From Microbispora hainanensis (lineage in GTDB: Bacteria > Actinomycetota > Actinomycetes > Streptosporangiales > Streptosporangiaceae): a stretch of 64,000 bases of DNA. Position 1 is the first letter of the stretch. The number at the start of each line of letters is the position of its first letter. The position numbers and the translations under genes were made by a program. Under the pieces are notes generated by a model. The model made no database searches and was not told the origin of the DNA. It worked only from the letters and a program-made list of their open reading frames with translations. Shown here in pieces: positions 7,689 through 18,408 of this stretch. The stretch covers positions 62,001-126,000 of the forward strand of contig NZ_VIRM01000010.1 of assembly GCF_006874475.1 (NCBI RefSeq). Direction: 5' to 3'.

Positions 7689-10381
7689 GACGCCTCCCCC
7701 GCGCGCAGCACGGCGGCCGGCTCACGGCGGTGCAGCGACCGCGCGAGCCCCGCCACGATCGCGAGGAGCACCGCGAGGATCGCGACGGCGAGCGCCGCCA
7801 CCTGCGACCACGGCACGTGGAGCAGCACCGGCAGCCCGCCTCCGGTCGCGTATCCGGCGGTCACCATCGGCGGCACCACCGCGGCGGAGACGGCCACGGC
7901 GAGCGCCACTCCCCCGGCCAGCGACAGCCCGATCACGAACGACTGCTCGGCCGCGAGCAGGCCGAGCGTCTGCCGGAATCTCACGCCGAGCGCGCCGAGC
8001 ACGGCGAACTCCCCCCTGCGCTCGCGCGCCGAGACCGCCGCGTTGACCAGGAATCCCAGCACGGCGAACGCCAGCGCCGCCGCGAAGCCGAGCAGCAGCG
8101 CGCCCTGCAGACCGGCCGCCGTGGGGTCGTCCCGGTAGCCGGCGGTGAGCGCGGCCACGTCCACGATGTCCCTGCCGCGTCCCGATGCGTCCAGGGCGGC
8201 CCGCGCGGTGTCGTGCCCGTCTGTGGCCAGCCACCATTCCGTCACCTGCCTCTCGGCGCCTTTCCCCTGGAACGCCGTGAGGTCGGCGAGCAGGGCCGGG
8301 GTGCCCTCGGGCGTGCCGGGCATCGCCGTGACGACGCTCACGACCCGCACCGGGATCGCCGCCGTGCCGGCCGTGATCCTGGTGACGTCGGCCAGGCCGG
8401 GGGTCGCCACGACCGGGAGCGGCTGCCCGGCGGACCCGGCGATCCGGGAGGCCAGCGTGGCCGGCGGCAGCTCCGACAGGTCGGGGCGCAGCAGCAGCAC
8501 CCGGCCCAGATCCGCCGCGTCCGCGGCGATCAGCGTGGCGTCCGCGCCGTCGGCGACGACCGTGGCGCGGTGCGCGGGCACGGCCGCCGCGACCCCCGGC
8601 AGCGTGGTGAAGGTCCGGGCGTCGTCGCCGGGGAGGGCCGGGACACGCAGGGATGCTCCGGCGACGTGCCGGGCCCGGTCCTCCTGGGCGGCGCGCCAGG
8701 TCGCGGCGGTGGTCAGCGACAGCACGCCGATCGCCGTCGCCATCGTCAGCAGCAGCGCCGGACCCGAATAGCGGGCCGGGCGCCGGCTCACCTGCCGTGC
8801 GGCCACGGCCGGCCCGAACCCGGGGCGCCACCGCGTCGCCCGCTCGGCGATCCTGGCGACGGCGGGCACCAGCCGCAGGGCGGCCATCCCGCCGACGAGC
8901 AGGGCGAGCGCCGGACCCGCCCCGACGAGCGGGTCGAGCCCGAGCTCGCCGCCGAGACGTGTCGTCTCCGCCGCGTCCTGGCCGCGCAGGCGCCAGACGG
9001 CGAGGGCCGCCAGGACCAGCAGCGCCACGTCGGCCCCGGCCCGCTGCACCAGGCCCGGACGGTCGGCGCGCCCCCGCGCCGCCTGCTCCTCGACGTACGT
9101 GCGGCGGGCGGCGAGCAGGGGCGGCGCGGCCAGCATGACGGCGCAGGCGAGCGCGACCACCGCCGCGACTGCGAACGTGCCGCCGTCGGGGGTGCGGGGC
9201 GGCTCCACTCCGGTGGCCTCGATCCAGGGGAACGCGCTCAGCAGCCGCAGGAGGACGGGCGCGAGGAACGGCGCCGCGGGCGCGCAGGGCAGCGCGATCA
9301 GCAGCGCCTCCCCCGCCGCCATGGCGGCGAGCCGCGGCGACCCGCCGCCCCTCGATCGCAGCAGGGCCGTCTCCATGCGGCGGTGCTCGGCGAGCAGCCG
9401 CGCGGTCAGCGCCAGCGCGTACGCGGCCAGCACGAGCAACTGGAGCACCGGCACCAGCATGGTCGAGCGGGCGACCAGCGCGCCGTGGTCGAGCCGCAGC
9501 AGCGTGCCGGACAGCGTCTCGGTGACGGTGCACCGGGGGCAGCCGGACCGTACGTCCGCGGAGACCGCGGCGACCGACGCCGAGACCGGCCGCAGCCGGT
9601 CGGGGGAGAGCCGGCGCAGGTCGGGCTCGGCGAGCCAGCGGGCCGAGGCGCCGGCCGCGAACCGGTCGAGGAAGGCGCCTGCCGGCACGACCAGGGGGCC
9701 GCGGGAGGTGAAGTCGGCGGTCTGCGTACCGTGGCGCAGCAGGTCCTCTCCCCTCCAGCGCGGGTCGTCGGGGTTGCGCAGCCGGAAGACGCCGGCGACG
9801 CGTACGCGGGCCGGCTTTCCGTCCAGGCGTCCGACGACGGTGAACGCGTCGCCGGTGGAGACCCCCATCGCCCGCGCGGCCGGCTCCGAGAGCGCCACGG
9901 CCGTTGCCTGGGGCGTCCCCTGCGCCGTACCCTCGGTCCCTTCCTGCGTGGGCCATCGGCCGCTCACCAGGTCGGCCTGGCCGTCCAGGCCCTCGTACGT
10001 GGCGAACCGGGTCAGGACGGGCTGACCGCCTTTCTCTCGTCCCCTCAGCGCGTAGGAGGCGGACTCGACGCGCGCGGTGACCCGTACGGGCACCTCGCCA
10101 TGGGCGTGGGCGATGCCCGCGCGGACGGCCTGGTCGACCTTCGCGAAGTCCCCGGATGTGACCGAGGAGGTGACGACGGTGGCGGTGGCGGCGAGCGGCG
10201 CCGTGTCGAGCGCCCGCCGTACGCCCGCCTGGCTCGCCGACCCCGCGTGCAGCAGCAGCGCCGCGATCGCCGTGGTGGCGAGCAGGATGGAGCCGAACGC
10301 CGCCGCCAGCAGCAGGGGCTCGGCCAGCGCACGCCGGATCACCAACGGCAGCCGCCCCAGCACTGCCCTCCCCCGTTTCAC
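7685..10381 (-). CDS. FtsX-type ABC transporter permease
   Basis: First gene of the ABC operon, about 898 residues. It has an N-terminal helix (LLLAAAFGSILLATTAIAALLL), a long extracytoplasmic domain, several helices in the middle, and a C-terminal FtsX module (ERRGEFAVLGALGVRFRQTLGLL followed by two hydrophobic helices). I chose the GTG at 10381 (VKRGRAVLG) because further upstream extension has no family-like sequence and would run into the cobalamin riboswitch on the other strand. Its 3' end overlaps the second permease by 4 bases. Two different permeases with two different ATPases suggests a hetero-tetrameric transporter. Confidence 0.8.
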   Translation of the reverse strand: MKRGRAVLGRLPLVIRRALAEPLLLAAAFGSILLATTAIAALLLHAGSASQAGVRRALDTAPLAATATVVTSSVTSGDFAKVDQAVRAGIAHAHGEVPVRVTARVESASYALRGREKGGQPVLTRFATYEGLDGQADLVSGRWPTQEGTEGTAQGTPQATAVALSEPAARAMGVSTGDAFTVVGRLDGKPARVRVAGVFRLRNPDDPRWRGEDLLRHGTQTADFTSRGPLVVPAGAFLDRFAAGASARWLAEPDLRRLSPDRLRPVSASVAAVSADVRSGCPRCTVTETLSGTLLRLDHGALVARSTMLVPVLQLLVLAAYALALTARLLAEHRRMETALLRSRGGGSPRLAAMAAGEALLIALPCAPAAPFLAPVLLRLLSAFPWIEATGVEPPRTPDGGTFAVAAVVALACAVMLAAPPLLAARRTYVEEQAARGRADRPGLVQRAGADVALLVLAALAVWRLRGQDAAETTRLGGELGLDPLVGAGPALALLVGGMAALRLVPAVARIAERATRWRPGFGPAVAARQVSRRPARYSGPALLLTMATAIGVLSLTTAATWRAAQEDRARHVAGASLRVPALPGDDARTFTTLPGVAAAVPAHRATVVADGADATLIAADAADLGRVLLLRPDLSELPPATLASRIAGSAGQPLPVVATPGLADVTRITAGTAAIPVRVVSVVTAMPGTPEGTPALLADLTAFQGKGAERQVTEWWLATDGHDTARAALDASGRGRDIVDVAALTAGYRDDPTAAGLQGALLLGFAAALAFAVLGFLVNAAVSARERRGEFAVLGALGVRFRQTLGLLAAEQSFVIGLSLAGGVALAVAVSAAVVPPMVTAGYATGGGLPVLLHVPWSQVAALAVAILAVLLAIVAGLARSLHRREPAAVLRAGEAS

Positions 10382-10464
10382 CCGGGCATCATGGCAAAGC
10401 CGATCCGGGCACACCACACCGGCCCGACATACGTAGCGATTCCGATATATCCGACAGACCGTAC

Positions 10465-10493
10465 TTGCGGGACATCCGACCCGAAGGTGTAAG
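10465..10493 (+). promoter_or_regulatory. Candidate promoter of the cobalamin operon
   Basis: TTGCGG and TGTAAG are separated by 17 bases and lie just upstream of the cobalamin riboswitch. The match to the sigma70-type consensus is partial (about 4 of 6 in each box). A start point near 10500 would place the whole aptamer in the leader. Confidence 0.4.
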
Positions 10494-10499
10494 TTGACC

Positions 10500-10687
10500 A
10501 CCGCAAGCGACGGACGCGGAGGAAGCCGGTGTGAATCCGGCGCGGTCCCGCCACTGTCACCGGGGAGCGACCCTCACCCACGCCACTGCCCAGCACGGGC
10601 GGGAAGGCTGAGGGGAGCGCTGATCCGGGAGCCAGGATACTCCGGCCGTCGGACCTTCTACCGGGGGCGCGGACCCCCAGGGGGGAC
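10500..10687 (+). ncRNA. Cobalamin riboswitch
   Basis: The leader of the cob operon carries the conserved cobalamin aptamer core: GGAAGCCGGTGTGAATCCGG (10521-10540), GGTCCCGCCACTGTC shortly after, and the 3' conserved segment GGGAGCCAGGATACTC (10627-10642). Downstream, GGGGG (10663-10667) can pair with CCCCC (10674-10678), which lies directly next to the G-rich ribosome site AGGGGGG (10679-10685) of cobQ. Cobalamin binding is therefore expected to reduce translation (or transcription) of the biosynthetic operon when vitamin B12 is plentiful. The exact 5' boundary is approximate. Confidence 0.93.
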
Positions 10688-12253
10688 ATGCCATGGCCCG
10701 GACAGGCCTGCGCAGACGCGCCTCACTGCCGGTTACGCGCTCCACCTGTTGACGTGGCGCCCGGCGGCGGCCTGCTCGTGGCGGGCACGACCTCCGACGC
10801 GGGAAAGAGCGTGCTGGTGGCCGGCCTGTGCCGGTGGCTGGCCCGGCGCGGCGTACGGGTCGCGCCGTTCAAAGCGCAGAACATGGCCCTCAACTCGATG
10901 GTCACCGCCGACGGCGGCGAGATCGGGCGGGCCCAGGCGATGCAGGCCGTGGCGGCCCGGGTCGAGCCCGAGGCCGCGATGAACCCCGTGCTGATCAAAC
11001 CCGCGGGCGAGCGGCACTCCCATGTCGTCGTGCTCGGCCGCGCGCACGCCGACGTGGACGCCATGTCCTACCGCGACCACAAGATGCGCCTGCTCGACGT
11101 CGCCCTCGACGCGCTCGACGGCCTGCGCCACCGCTACGACGTCGTGATCTGCGAGGGGGCGGGCAGTCCCGCCGAGGTCAACCTGCGCGACCGCGACATC
11201 GCCAACATGGGCCTGGCCCGCGCCGCCGGCCTGCCGGCGCTCGTGGTCGGCGACATCGACAGGGGTGGCGTGCTCGCGCACTTCGCCGGCACCCTCGCCG
11301 TGCTCGACCGGCACGACCAGCGGCACATCGCGGGCTTCGTGGTCAACAAGTTCCGCGGCGACCTCGCGCTGCTGCGGCCGGGGCTCGACTGGCTCACGCA
11401 GGCGACCGGCCGGCCGTGCCTCGGCGTGCTGCCGTGGCGCTCGGGCCTGTGGCTCGACGTGGAGGACTCCCTCGACCTCGACAGCCGTCCCGGCCTGCTC
11501 ACCGCGCCGGTGGGACGCGACGTGCTGCGCGTGGCCCTCGTGCGGCTGCCGCGCATGTCCAACGTCACCGACGCCGACGCGCTCGCCGCCGAGCCGGGGG
11601 TGAGCGTCCGCCTGGTCACCACCCCCGCCGAGCTCGCCGACGCCGACCTCGTCGTGCTGCCCGGCACCCGCGCCACCGTCGGCGACCTCGCCTGGCTGCG
11701 CGAGCGCGGCCTGGACGAGGCGCTGCGCCGCCGGGCCGCCGGCGGCCGCCCGGTGCTCGGGATCTGCGGCGGCTACCAGATGCTCGGCACGGTCATCGAC
11801 GACGAGGTGGAGAGCCGGGCGGGCCGGGTGCCCGGCCTCGGGCTGCTGCCGGCCCGGACGGCGTACGCACCGGGCAAGGTGCTCGCGCTCACGGAGGGCG
11901 AGTGGCGTGGTCACGCGGTCGCGGGCTACCAAATCCATCACGGCCGGGTGACCGTCGACGGCGGCGAGCCGTTCCTCGACGGCTGCCGGGCCGGGCAGGC
12001 GTGGGGCACGACCTGGCACGGCCTGTTCGAACGCGACGGATTCCGCCGGGCCTTCCTCGCCGAGGTGGCCGCCGTCACCGGCCGGGCCTGGCTGCCGGGG
12101 ACCGGCACGTTCGCCGCGCACCGGGAGGCCCGCCTCGACGCCCTGGGCGACCTGGTGGAGGAGCACCTCGACACCGAGGCCGTGTGGCGGCTCATCGAGC
12201 GCGGCGTGCCCAGCGGCCTGCCCCGGATCACGCTGCGGGAGGACCTCCCATGA
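10688..12253 (+). CDS. cobQ: Cobyric acid synthase
   Basis: ATP-dependent amidotransferase that uses glutamine to amidate four side chains (b, d, e, g) of adenosylcobyrinic acid a,c-diamide. The N-terminal dethiobiotin-synthetase-like domain shows the P-loop GTTSDAGKS; the C-terminal glutaminase domain shows [11 protein letters not shown] with the nucleophilic Cys and a YQIHHG segment. The ATG at 10688 follows AGGGGGG closely; a GTG at 10754 ([11 protein letters not shown]) would match the usual family N-terminus better but lacks a ribosome site. First gene of the riboswitch-controlled operon; its stop overlaps cobN by 4 bases (ATGA). Confidence 0.95.
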   Translation: MPWPGQACADAPHCRLRAPPVDVAPGGGLLVAGTTSDAGKSVLVAGLCRWLARRGVRVAPFKAQNMALNSMVTADGGEIGRAQAMQAVAARVEPEAAMNPVLIKPAGERHSHVVVLGRAHADVDAMSYRDHKMRLLDVALDALDGLRHRYDVVICEGAGSPAEVNLRDRDIANMGLARAAGLPALVVGDIDRGGVLAHFAGTLAVLDRHDQRHIAGFVVNKFRGDLALLRPGLDWLTQATGRPCLGVLPWRSGLWLDVEDSLDLDSRPGLLTAPVGRDVLRVALVRLPRMSNVTDADALAAEPGVSVRLVTTPAELADADLVVLPGTRATVGDLAWLRERGLDEALRRRAAGGRPVLGICGGYQMLGTVIDDEVESRAGRVPGLGLLPARTAYAPGKVLALTEGEWRGHAVAGYQIHHGRVTVDGGEPFLDGCRAGQAWGTTWHGLFERDGFRRAFLAEVAAVTGRAWLPGTGTFAAHREARLDALGDLVEEHLDTEAVWRLIERGVPSGLPRITLREDLP

Positions 12254-15200
12254 CGATGCCCCCGAGGATGCTGCTGCTGTCCACCGCCGACACCGAGTTG
12301 CTCGCCGCGACCCGCAGCGGGGCCGGCTGGCGGGTCGCCAACCCCGCCCGTACGGCCGCAGAGGACGTGCCCGCCCTGGTGGACGGCGTGGACGCCGTCG
12401 TCGTCCGCCTGCTGGGCGGCAGGCGCTCGTGGCCCGAGGGGCTCGACGCCGTGCTGGCGGCCGGGCGGCCCACCGTCGTGCTCGGCGGCGAGCAAACCCC
12501 GGACGCCGCGCTGATGGCCCTGTCCACCGTGCCGTCGGGGGTCGCCGCGCAGGCGCTGGCCTATCTCGCCGAGGGCGGCCCGGACAACCTGGCGGAGCTG
12601 CGCCGCTTCCTGTCCGACACGCTCCTGCTGACCGGCGAGGGCTTCACGCCGCCCCGGCCCACGCCCGAGTCCGGCGTACGACCCGGCCGCGCCCGCCGGG
12701 AGGGCCGCCCGCTGGTCGGGGTGGTCTACTACCGGGCGCACGAGCTGTCGGGCAACACGGCGTTCGTCGACGCGCTGTGCGACGCGGTCGAGGCGGCGGG
12801 CGCCGACGTGCTGCCGGTCTTCTGCGGGTCGCTGCGCGGGGCCGGTGACGCGTTGCTCGACCTGCTGCGGCCGGTGGACGCGCTGGTCGTCACCGTGCTG
12901 GCCGCGGGCGGGGCGGTCGCCGCCGCCGCGAGCGCCGGGGGCGACGAGGACGCCTGGGACGCCGGGGCGCTGGCCGCTCTCGACGTGCCGGTGCTGCAGG
13001 CGCTGTGCCTGACCACGCCCCGCGCCGTGTGGACCGGCTCCGACGCCGGGCTGTCCCCGATGGACGCCGCCATGCAGGTGGCGGTGCCCGAGTTCGACGG
13101 GCGCCTTATCACCGTGCCGTTCTCGTTCAAGGAGGACGGGCCCGACGGCGTGCCGGTCTACGTCGCCGACGCCGAGCGGTGCGCCCGAGTGGCCGCGCTC
13201 GCGGTCGCGCACGCCCGGCTGCGCCACGTGCCGAACGCGGACAAGCGCCTGGCGATCGTGCTGTCGTCCTATCCCACGCGCCATTCGCGGGTCGGCAACG
13301 CCGTCGGGCTCGACACCCCGGCCTCCGCCGTCGTGCTGCTGCGCGCCCTGCGCACGGCCGGATATGACGTGGGCGACGCACCGGACGACGGCGACGCCCT
13401 GATCCACGCCCTGATCGCGGCCGGCGGCCACGACGTGGAGTGGCTCACCGAGGAGCAGATCGAGGCGGCCCCCGCCCGCGTGCCGCTGCACGCCTACCGG
13501 GAGTGGTTCGCGGCGCTGCCCGCCGATGTGTGCGAGGCGGTGACCGCCCACTGGGGGCCGCCGCCGGGCTCCCTCTATGTGGACGGAACCGACATCGTGC
13601 TCGCGGCGCTGCGGTTCGGCAACGTCATGCTCGCGATCCAGCCGCCCCGGGGGTTCGGCGAGAACCCGGTCGCCATCTATCACGACCCCGACCTGCCGCC
13701 CAGCCACCACTACCTCGCGGCGTACTGGTGGCTGGCCCGCGGGTTCGGCGCGCACGCGGTCGTCCACCTCGGCAAACACGGCACGCTGGAGTGGCTGCCG
13801 GGCAAGGGGCTCGGGCTGTCGGCGTCGTGCGCGCCCGACGCCGCGCTCGGCGCGCTGCCGCTGGTCTACCCGTTCATCGTCAACGACCCCGGCGAGGGCA
13901 CGCAGGCCAAGCGGCGGGCCCACGCCACCGTCGTCGACCACCTGATCCCGCCGATGGCCAGGGCCGACTCCTACGGCGACCTCGCCCGGCTGGAGCAGTT
14001 GCTGGACGAGCACGCCACCGTCGCCGCGCTCGACCCGGCCAAGCTGCCGGCCGTACGGGCGCGGATCTGGACGCTGATCCAGGCCGCCCAGCTCCACCAC
14101 GACCTGCACGTGGACGAGCGGCCGCGGGACGCGGAGTTCGACGACTTCCTGCTGCACGTCGACGGCTACCTGTGCGAGATCAAGGACGCGCAGATCCGCG
14201 ACGGCCTGCACGTGCTGGGCCAGGTCCACACCGGTGAGGCCAGGGTCAACCTCGTGCTCGCCGTGCTGCGCGCCCGCCAGGTCTGGGCCGGCGCCGCCGG
14301 GGCCCTGCCCGGCCTGCGCGAGGCCCTCGGCCTCTCCCAGGACGCCGGCACAGCCGAGGTGGACGCGTTCGAGGCCGAGGCGCGGCGGCTGGTGGAGGCC
14401 ATGGAGGACCACGGCTGGGATCCCGCGGCGGCCGGCGGGGTCACGGACCACCCGGAGGCCGCCCGGGTGCTGCGCTTCGCCGCGACCGAGGTCGTGCCCC
14501 GGCTCGACCGGACGACCGACGAGGTGGCGCACGTGCTGCACGCGCTCGACGGCGGATACGTGCCCGCCGGTCCTTCCGGGTCGCCCACGCGGGGACTGGT
14601 CGGGGTGCTGCCGACCGGGCGCAACTTCTACTCCGTGGATCCCAAGGCCATCCCGTCACGGCTGGCCTGGGAGACCGGCTCGGCGCTCGCGGCCTCGCTG
14701 GTCGAGCGCTACCACGCCGACACCGGCGAACATCCGCGCACGGTCGGGCTCACGGTCTGGGGCACCAGCGCGATGCGCACCCAGGGCGACGACATCGCCG
14801 AGATCATGGCCCTGCTCGGCGTGCGCCCGGAGTGGGACGACGCCTCCCGCCGGGTCACCGGCTTCGCCGTCATGCCCGCCGAGGAGCTCGGCCGCCCCCG
14901 CGTCGACGTGATCGTGCGGATCAGCGGATTCTTCCGCGACGCGTTCCCGCACGTCGTGGCGCTGCTCGACGAGGCCGTCCGCACGGTCGCCGCGCTCGAC
15001 GAGCCCGCCGGGGTCAACCCGCTGCGCGCGCACGTCCACGCCGACCTCGCCCGGCACGGCGACGAGCGCCGCGCCACCAGCCGCGTCTTCGGCTCCAAAC
15101 CCGGCGCGTACGGCGCGGGCCTGCTGCCGCTCATCGACGCCCGCAACTGGCGCGACGACGCCGACCTCGCCGAGGTGTACGCGGTGTGGGGCGGCTACGC

Positions 15201-15801
15201 GTACGGCGCGGGCCTCGACGGCCGGGAGGCCCGCGCGGACATGGAGGCGGCGTTCCGGCGCATCGACGTGGCCGCCAAGAACCAGGACAACCGCGAGCAC
15301 GACATCGCCGACTCCGACGACTACTTCCAATACCACGGCGGGATGGTGGCCATGGTCCGCCACCTGACCGGCCGGTCCCCCGCGGCGTACGTGGGCGACT
15401 CGCACGTCCCCGACGCGGTGCGCACCCGGACGCTGGGCGAGGAGACGCGCCGGGTGTTCCGGTCGCGGGTGGTCAACCCGCGCTGGATCGCGGCGATGCG
15501 GCGGCACGGCTACAAGGGCGCGTTCGAGATGGCGGCCACGGTGGACTACCTGTTCGGGTTCGACGCCACCGCCGGGGTGGTGGACGACTGGATGTACGAG
15601 TCGCTCGCCTCCTCCTACGTCTTCGACCCGCAGGTGCGGGAGTTCATGCGGGCGTCCAACCCCTGGGCGCTGCGCGGCATCGCCGAACGGCTGCTGGAGG
15701 CGGCCGACCGCGGCCTGTGGGCCGAGCCGTCGCCGGAGACCCTCGACGGGCTGCGGGCGACATACCTGGAGATGGAAGGCGACCTGGAGGCGGGCAAGTG
15801 A
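12250..15801 (+). CDS. cobN: Aerobic-type cobaltochelatase large subunit
   Basis: Porphyrin-binding subunit of the ATP-dependent cobaltochelatase, 1183 residues, homologous to magnesium chelatase ChlH/BchH. Conserved segments are visible, including [17 protein letters not shown] and [19 protein letters not shown]. It inserts cobalt into hydrogenobyrinic acid a,c-diamide together with an AAA+ partner, here the fused ChlI-ChlD protein encoded directly downstream. Start ATG at 12250 is fixed by the ATGA overlap with cobQ and by good agreement of [14 protein letters not shown] with the family N-terminus. The end overlaps the next gene (GTGA). Confidence 0.95.
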   Translation: MTMPPRMLLLSTADTELLAATRSGAGWRVANPARTAAEDVPALVDGVDAVVVRLLGGRRSWPEGLDAVLAAGRPTVVLGGEQTPDAALMALSTVPSGVAAQALAYLAEGGPDNLAELRRFLSDTLLLTGEGFTPPRPTPESGVRPGRARREGRPLVGVVYYRAHELSGNTAFVDALCDAVEAAGADVLPVFCGSLRGAGDALLDLLRPVDALVVTVLAAGGAVAAAASAGGDEDAWDAGALAALDVPVLQALCLTTPRAVWTGSDAGLSPMDAAMQVAVPEFDGRLITVPFSFKEDGPDGVPVYVADAERCARVAALAVAHARLRHVPNADKRLAIVLSSYPTRHSRVGNAVGLDTPASAVVLLRALRTAGYDVGDAPDDGDALIHALIAAGGHDVEWLTEEQIEAAPARVPLHAYREWFAALPADVCEAVTAHWGPPPGSLYVDGTDIVLAALRFGNVMLAIQPPRGFGENPVAIYHDPDLPPSHHYLAAYWWLARGFGAHAVVHLGKHGTLEWLPGKGLGLSASCAPDAALGALPLVYPFIVNDPGEGTQAKRRAHATVVDHLIPPMARADSYGDLARLEQLLDEHATVAALDPAKLPAVRARIWTLIQAAQLHHDLHVDERPRDAEFDDFLLHVDGYLCEIKDAQIRDGLHVLGQVHTGEARVNLVLAVLRARQVWAGAAGALPGLREALGLSQDAGTAEVDAFEAEARRLVEAMEDHGWDPAAAGGVTDHPEAARVLRFAATEVVPRLDRTTDEVAHVLHALDGGYVPAGPSGSPTRGLVGVLPTGRNFYSVDPKAIPSRLAWETGSALAASLVERYHADTGEHPRTVGLTVWGTSAMRTQGDDIAEIMALLGVRPEWDDASRRVTGFAVMPAEELGRPRVDVIVRISGFFRDAFPHVVALLDEAVRTVAALDEPAGVNPLRAHVHADLARHGDERRATSRVFGSKPGAYGAGLLPLIDARNWRDDADLAEVYAVWGGYAYGAGLDGREARADMEAAFRRIDVAAKNQDNREHDIADSDDYFQYHGGMVAMVRHLTGRSPAAYVGDSHVPDAVRTRTLGEETRRVFRSRVVNPRWIAAMRRHGYKGAFEMAATVDYLFGFDATAGVVDDWMYESLASSYVFDPQVREFMRASNPWALRGIAERLLEAADRGLWAEPSPETLDGLRATYLEMEGDLEAGK

Positions 15802-17786
15802 CCGTGGGATACCCGTTCAGCGCGGTCGTCGGGCACGACGACCTCAAGCTGGCGCTGCTGCTCAACGCGGTGTCGCCCGCGATCGGCGGCGTGCTCGTGC
15901 GGGGCGAGAAGGGCACGGCGAAGTCGACCGTGGTGCGGTCGCTCGCGGCCCTGCTGCCCCGGGTGGCGGTGGTCGCGGGCTGCCGGTTCTCCTGCGACCC
16001 CGCCGCGCCCGACCCGTCGTGCCCGGACGGCCCGCACGCGAGCGGCCTGGCCCCGCACCCGCGCCCGGCCCGGCTGGTGGAACTGCCGGTGGGCGCGTCG
16101 GAGGACCGCGTGGCCGGATCGCTCGACCTGGAGCGGGCGCTGACCGAGGGCGTCAAGGCGTACGAGCCGGGCCTGCTGGCGGCGGCCCACCGAGGCGTGC
16201 TCTACGTGGACGAGGTCAACCTGCTCCACGACCACCTGGTCGACCTGCTGCTCGACGCGGCGGCGATGGGCGTGGCCCACGTGGAGCGCGAGGGCGTGTC
16301 GATCCGCCACGCGGCCCGCTTCCTGCTGGTCGGCACGATGAACCCGGAGGAGGGCGAGCTGCGCCCGCAGTTGCTCGACCGGTTCGGCCTGGCCGTCGAG
16401 GTGCGCGCCTCCCGCGACCCGGCCGAGCGGGCGGAGGTGGTGCGCCGCCGCCTCGCCTTCGACGCCGGCCCGGCCGGCTTCGCCGCCGCGTACGCCGGCA
16501 GCGAGCGCGACCTCGCCATGCGGATCGCGGCGGCGCGCGAGCGGCTGCCCGCCGTGGCGCTTCCCGACGACGCGCTGCGGAAGATCACGGCGGTGTGCGC
16601 GGCCTTCGACGTCGAGGGGATGCGGGCCGACCTCGTGATGGCGCGTACGGCCGTCGCCCTGGCCGCCTGGGAGGGCAGGGACGAGGTCACCTCCGACGAC
16701 GTCCGGACGGCCGCGCGTCTCGCGCTCCCCCACCGGCGCCGCCGCGACCCGTTCGACGACCCGTTCGACAGTCCCTTCGATGGTCCGGGCGGCCAAGGAC
16801 TCGACGAGGAGCGGCTGGAGCAGGCGTTGTCGGAGACTTCGTCCGAGGGCGGCGCGCCGGATAAGGGGCCGGACGACGGGCCGGACGACGGGCCGGACGA
16901 CGGGCCGGATGACGGTGGGCCCTCGGGCGGGGGTGGCGAGCAGGCACCCGTAAACGAGGCGCCCGTGAATCCTGCCCCCGTGAACCCTGGGGCCCCCTAC
17001 CGCACCCGGCTCCTCGCGCCGGAGGCGGCAGGCCGGGGCGGGCCCGCCGGACGGCGCGGACGCACGACCGGAGAGTCCGGGCGCACCGTAGGCGCCCGCA
17101 CCCCGGACGGGCGGCTGCGCCGGCTCGACCTGGCGGCGACGCTGGCCGCCGCCGCGCCGCACCAGCGTGGGCGCGGCCGGGGCCGGGACGGTTCCGGCCT
17201 GGTGCTGCGCCGCGAGGACCTGCGCGAATCCCTGCGCGAGGGGCGCGAGTCGAACCTCGTGCTCTTCTGCGTGGACGCGAGCGGCTCGATGGCCGCGCGT
17301 TCGCGGATGCGCGCGGTGAAGGGCGCCGTGCTGTCCCTGCTGCTCGACGCCTACCAGCGCCGCGACAAGGTCGGGCTGGTGACCTTCCGGGGCGCGGAGG
17401 CGACCGTCGCGCTGCCGCCGACCTCCAGCGTCGATCTGGCCTCCGGCCGGCTGGCCCGGCTCGCCACCGGCGGGCGCACCCCGCTGGCCGCCGGGCTGCG
17501 CCGGGCCGGACGGGTGCTGGCCGCCGAGCGGCTGCGCGACCCCCGCCGCCGTCCGCTGCTCGTGGTCGTCACCGACGGGCGGCACACCTCCGGCCCCGAC
17601 CCGGTCTCCGCGGCCCGGCGGCTCGCCGGGGTCGCGAGCGTCGTCGTCGACTGCGAGCACGGCCCCGTACGGCTCGGCCTGGCAGGGCGGCTCGCCGCCG
17701 CGCTCGGCGGGACCGCGATCCGGCTGGAGGAACTGGCGGCCGACCACCTGGCCGCGGTCGTGCGTGACGTCAGGAGGGTGGCGTAG
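15798..17786 (+). CDS. Fused ChlI-ChlD type chelatase ATPase subunit
   Basis: Single-chain AAA+ motor of 662 residues for metal chelatase, combining a ChlI/BchI-like ATPase (P-loop [10 protein letters not shown] near residue 35, Walker [11 protein letters not shown]) with a C-terminal von Willebrand A domain (MIDAS motif [10 protein letters not shown]). In actinobacteria such a protein replaces CobS/CobT as partner of CobN. The linker between the two domains (about residues 315-400) is rich in Asp/Pro/Gly and is built from three groups of 12-bp repeats (DPFD-type, GPDD-type and APVN-type). The GTG start overlaps the cobN stop; the TAG stop is immediately followed by the ATG of cobO. Confidence 0.9.
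   Translation: MTVGYPFSAVVGHDDLKLALLLNAVSPAIGGVLVRGEKGTAKSTVVRSLAALLPRVAVVAGCRFSCDPAAPDPSCPDGPHASGLAPHPRPARLVELPVGASEDRVAGSLDLERALTEGVKAYEPGLLAAAHRGVLYVDEVNLLHDHLVDLLLDAAAMGVAHVEREGVSIRHAARFLLVGTMNPEEGELRPQLLDRFGLAVEVRASRDPAERAEVVRRRLAFDAGPAGFAAAYAGSERDLAMRIAAARERLPAVALPDDALRKITAVCAAFDVEGMRADLVMARTAVALAAWEGRDEVTSDDVRTAARLALPHRRRRDPFDDPFDSPFDGPGGQGLDEERLEQALSETSSEGGAPDKGPDDGPDDGPDDGPDDGGPSGGGGEQAPVNEAPVNPAPVNPGAPYRTRLLAPEAAGRGGPAGRRGRTTGESGRTVGARTPDGRLRRLDLAATLAAAAPHQRGRGRGRDGSGLVLRREDLRESLREGRESNLVLFCVDASGSMAARSRMRAVKGAVLSLLLDAYQRRDKVGLVTFRGAEATVALPPTSSVDLASGRLARLATGGRTPLAAGLRRAGRVLAAERLRDPRRRPLLVVVTDGRHTSGPDPVSAARRLAGVASVVVDCEHGPVRLGLAGRLAAALGGTAIRLEELAADHLAAVVRDVRRVA
16866..16913 (+). repeat. 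12-bp tandem repeat in the chelatase linker
   Basis: Four consecutive copies of GGGCCGGACGAC (the last with one change), encoding GPDD four times in the linker of the ChlI-ChlD protein. Similar 12-bp patterns flank it on both sides (DPFD upstream, APVN downstream). Confidence 0.9.
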
Positions 17787-18401
17787 ATGCCGCAGGGCAG
17801 GCCGGCCGGCGTGCCGGACGACGGGCTGACCACGCGCGAGCGGCGCAACCGCCCGCTGGTCATCGTGCACACCGGGGAGATGAAGGGGAAGTCGACGGCC
17901 GCGTTCGGCCTGGCGCTGCGCGCCTGGCACCAGGGCTGGCCCGTCGGGGTGTTCCAGTTCGTCAAGAGCGCCAAGTGGCGGGTCGGCGAGGAGGCCGCGC
18001 TGCGCGCCCTCGGCCGCCTGCACGAGCAGACCGGCGAGGGCGGCCCGGTGACCTGGCACAAGATGGGCGAGGGCTGGTCGTGGATCCAGCGGCCCGGCGC
18101 CGAGGCCGACCACGCCGCCGATGCCCGCGAGGGCTGGGCGCAGATCAGGCGCGACCTCGCCGCCGAGGCCTACGGCCTGTACGTCCTGGACGAGTTCACC
18201 TATCCGATGAAGTGGGGCTGGCTCGACGTGGACGACGTCGTCGCGACCCTGCGCGCCCGGCCCGGCCGCCAGCACGTGGTGATCACCGGCAGGGACGCCG
18301 ATCCGCGCCTGGTCGAGGCCGCCGACCTCGTGGTGGAGATGACCAAGATCAAGCACCCGATGGACGCGGGACAGAAGGGCCAGAGGGGCATCGAATGGTG
18401 A
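17787..18401 (+). CDS. cobO: Cob(I)alamin/cobyrinate adenosyltransferase
   Basis: CobO/BtuR/CobA-type ATP:corrinoid adenosyltransferase, 204 residues, which attaches the 5'-deoxyadenosyl group to the cobalt of corrin intermediates. The N-terminal P-loop reads VHTGEMKGKSTAAFG, close to the family GKGKGKTTAA pattern; the segment YVLDEFTYPMKWGWL holds the Walker-B like acidic residue. The ATG directly follows the stop of the chelatase gene, with AGGAGGG upstream. Length is normal for the family. Confidence 0.93.
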   Translation: MPQGRPAGVPDDGLTTRERRNRPLVIVHTGEMKGKSTAAFGLALRAWHQGWPVGVFQFVKSAKWRVGEEAALRALGRLHEQTGEGGPVTWHKMGEGWSWIQRPGAEADHAADAREGWAQIRRDLAAEAYGLYVLDEFTYPMKWGWLDVDDVVATLRARPGRQHVVITGRDADPRLVEAADLVVEMTKIKHPMDAGQKGQRGIEW

Positions 18402-18408
18402 CGCTCGC

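Noticed and set aside
5160-8138. Very long open frame (about 990 codons) on the plus strand opposite the ABC permease genes
   Set aside because: Arg/Gly/Ala/Gln-rich translation without domains, a shadow of the GC-rich minus-strand genes. Similar shadows at 7730-10492 (+), 15615-18527 (-), 57178-60402 (-) and others were left out.
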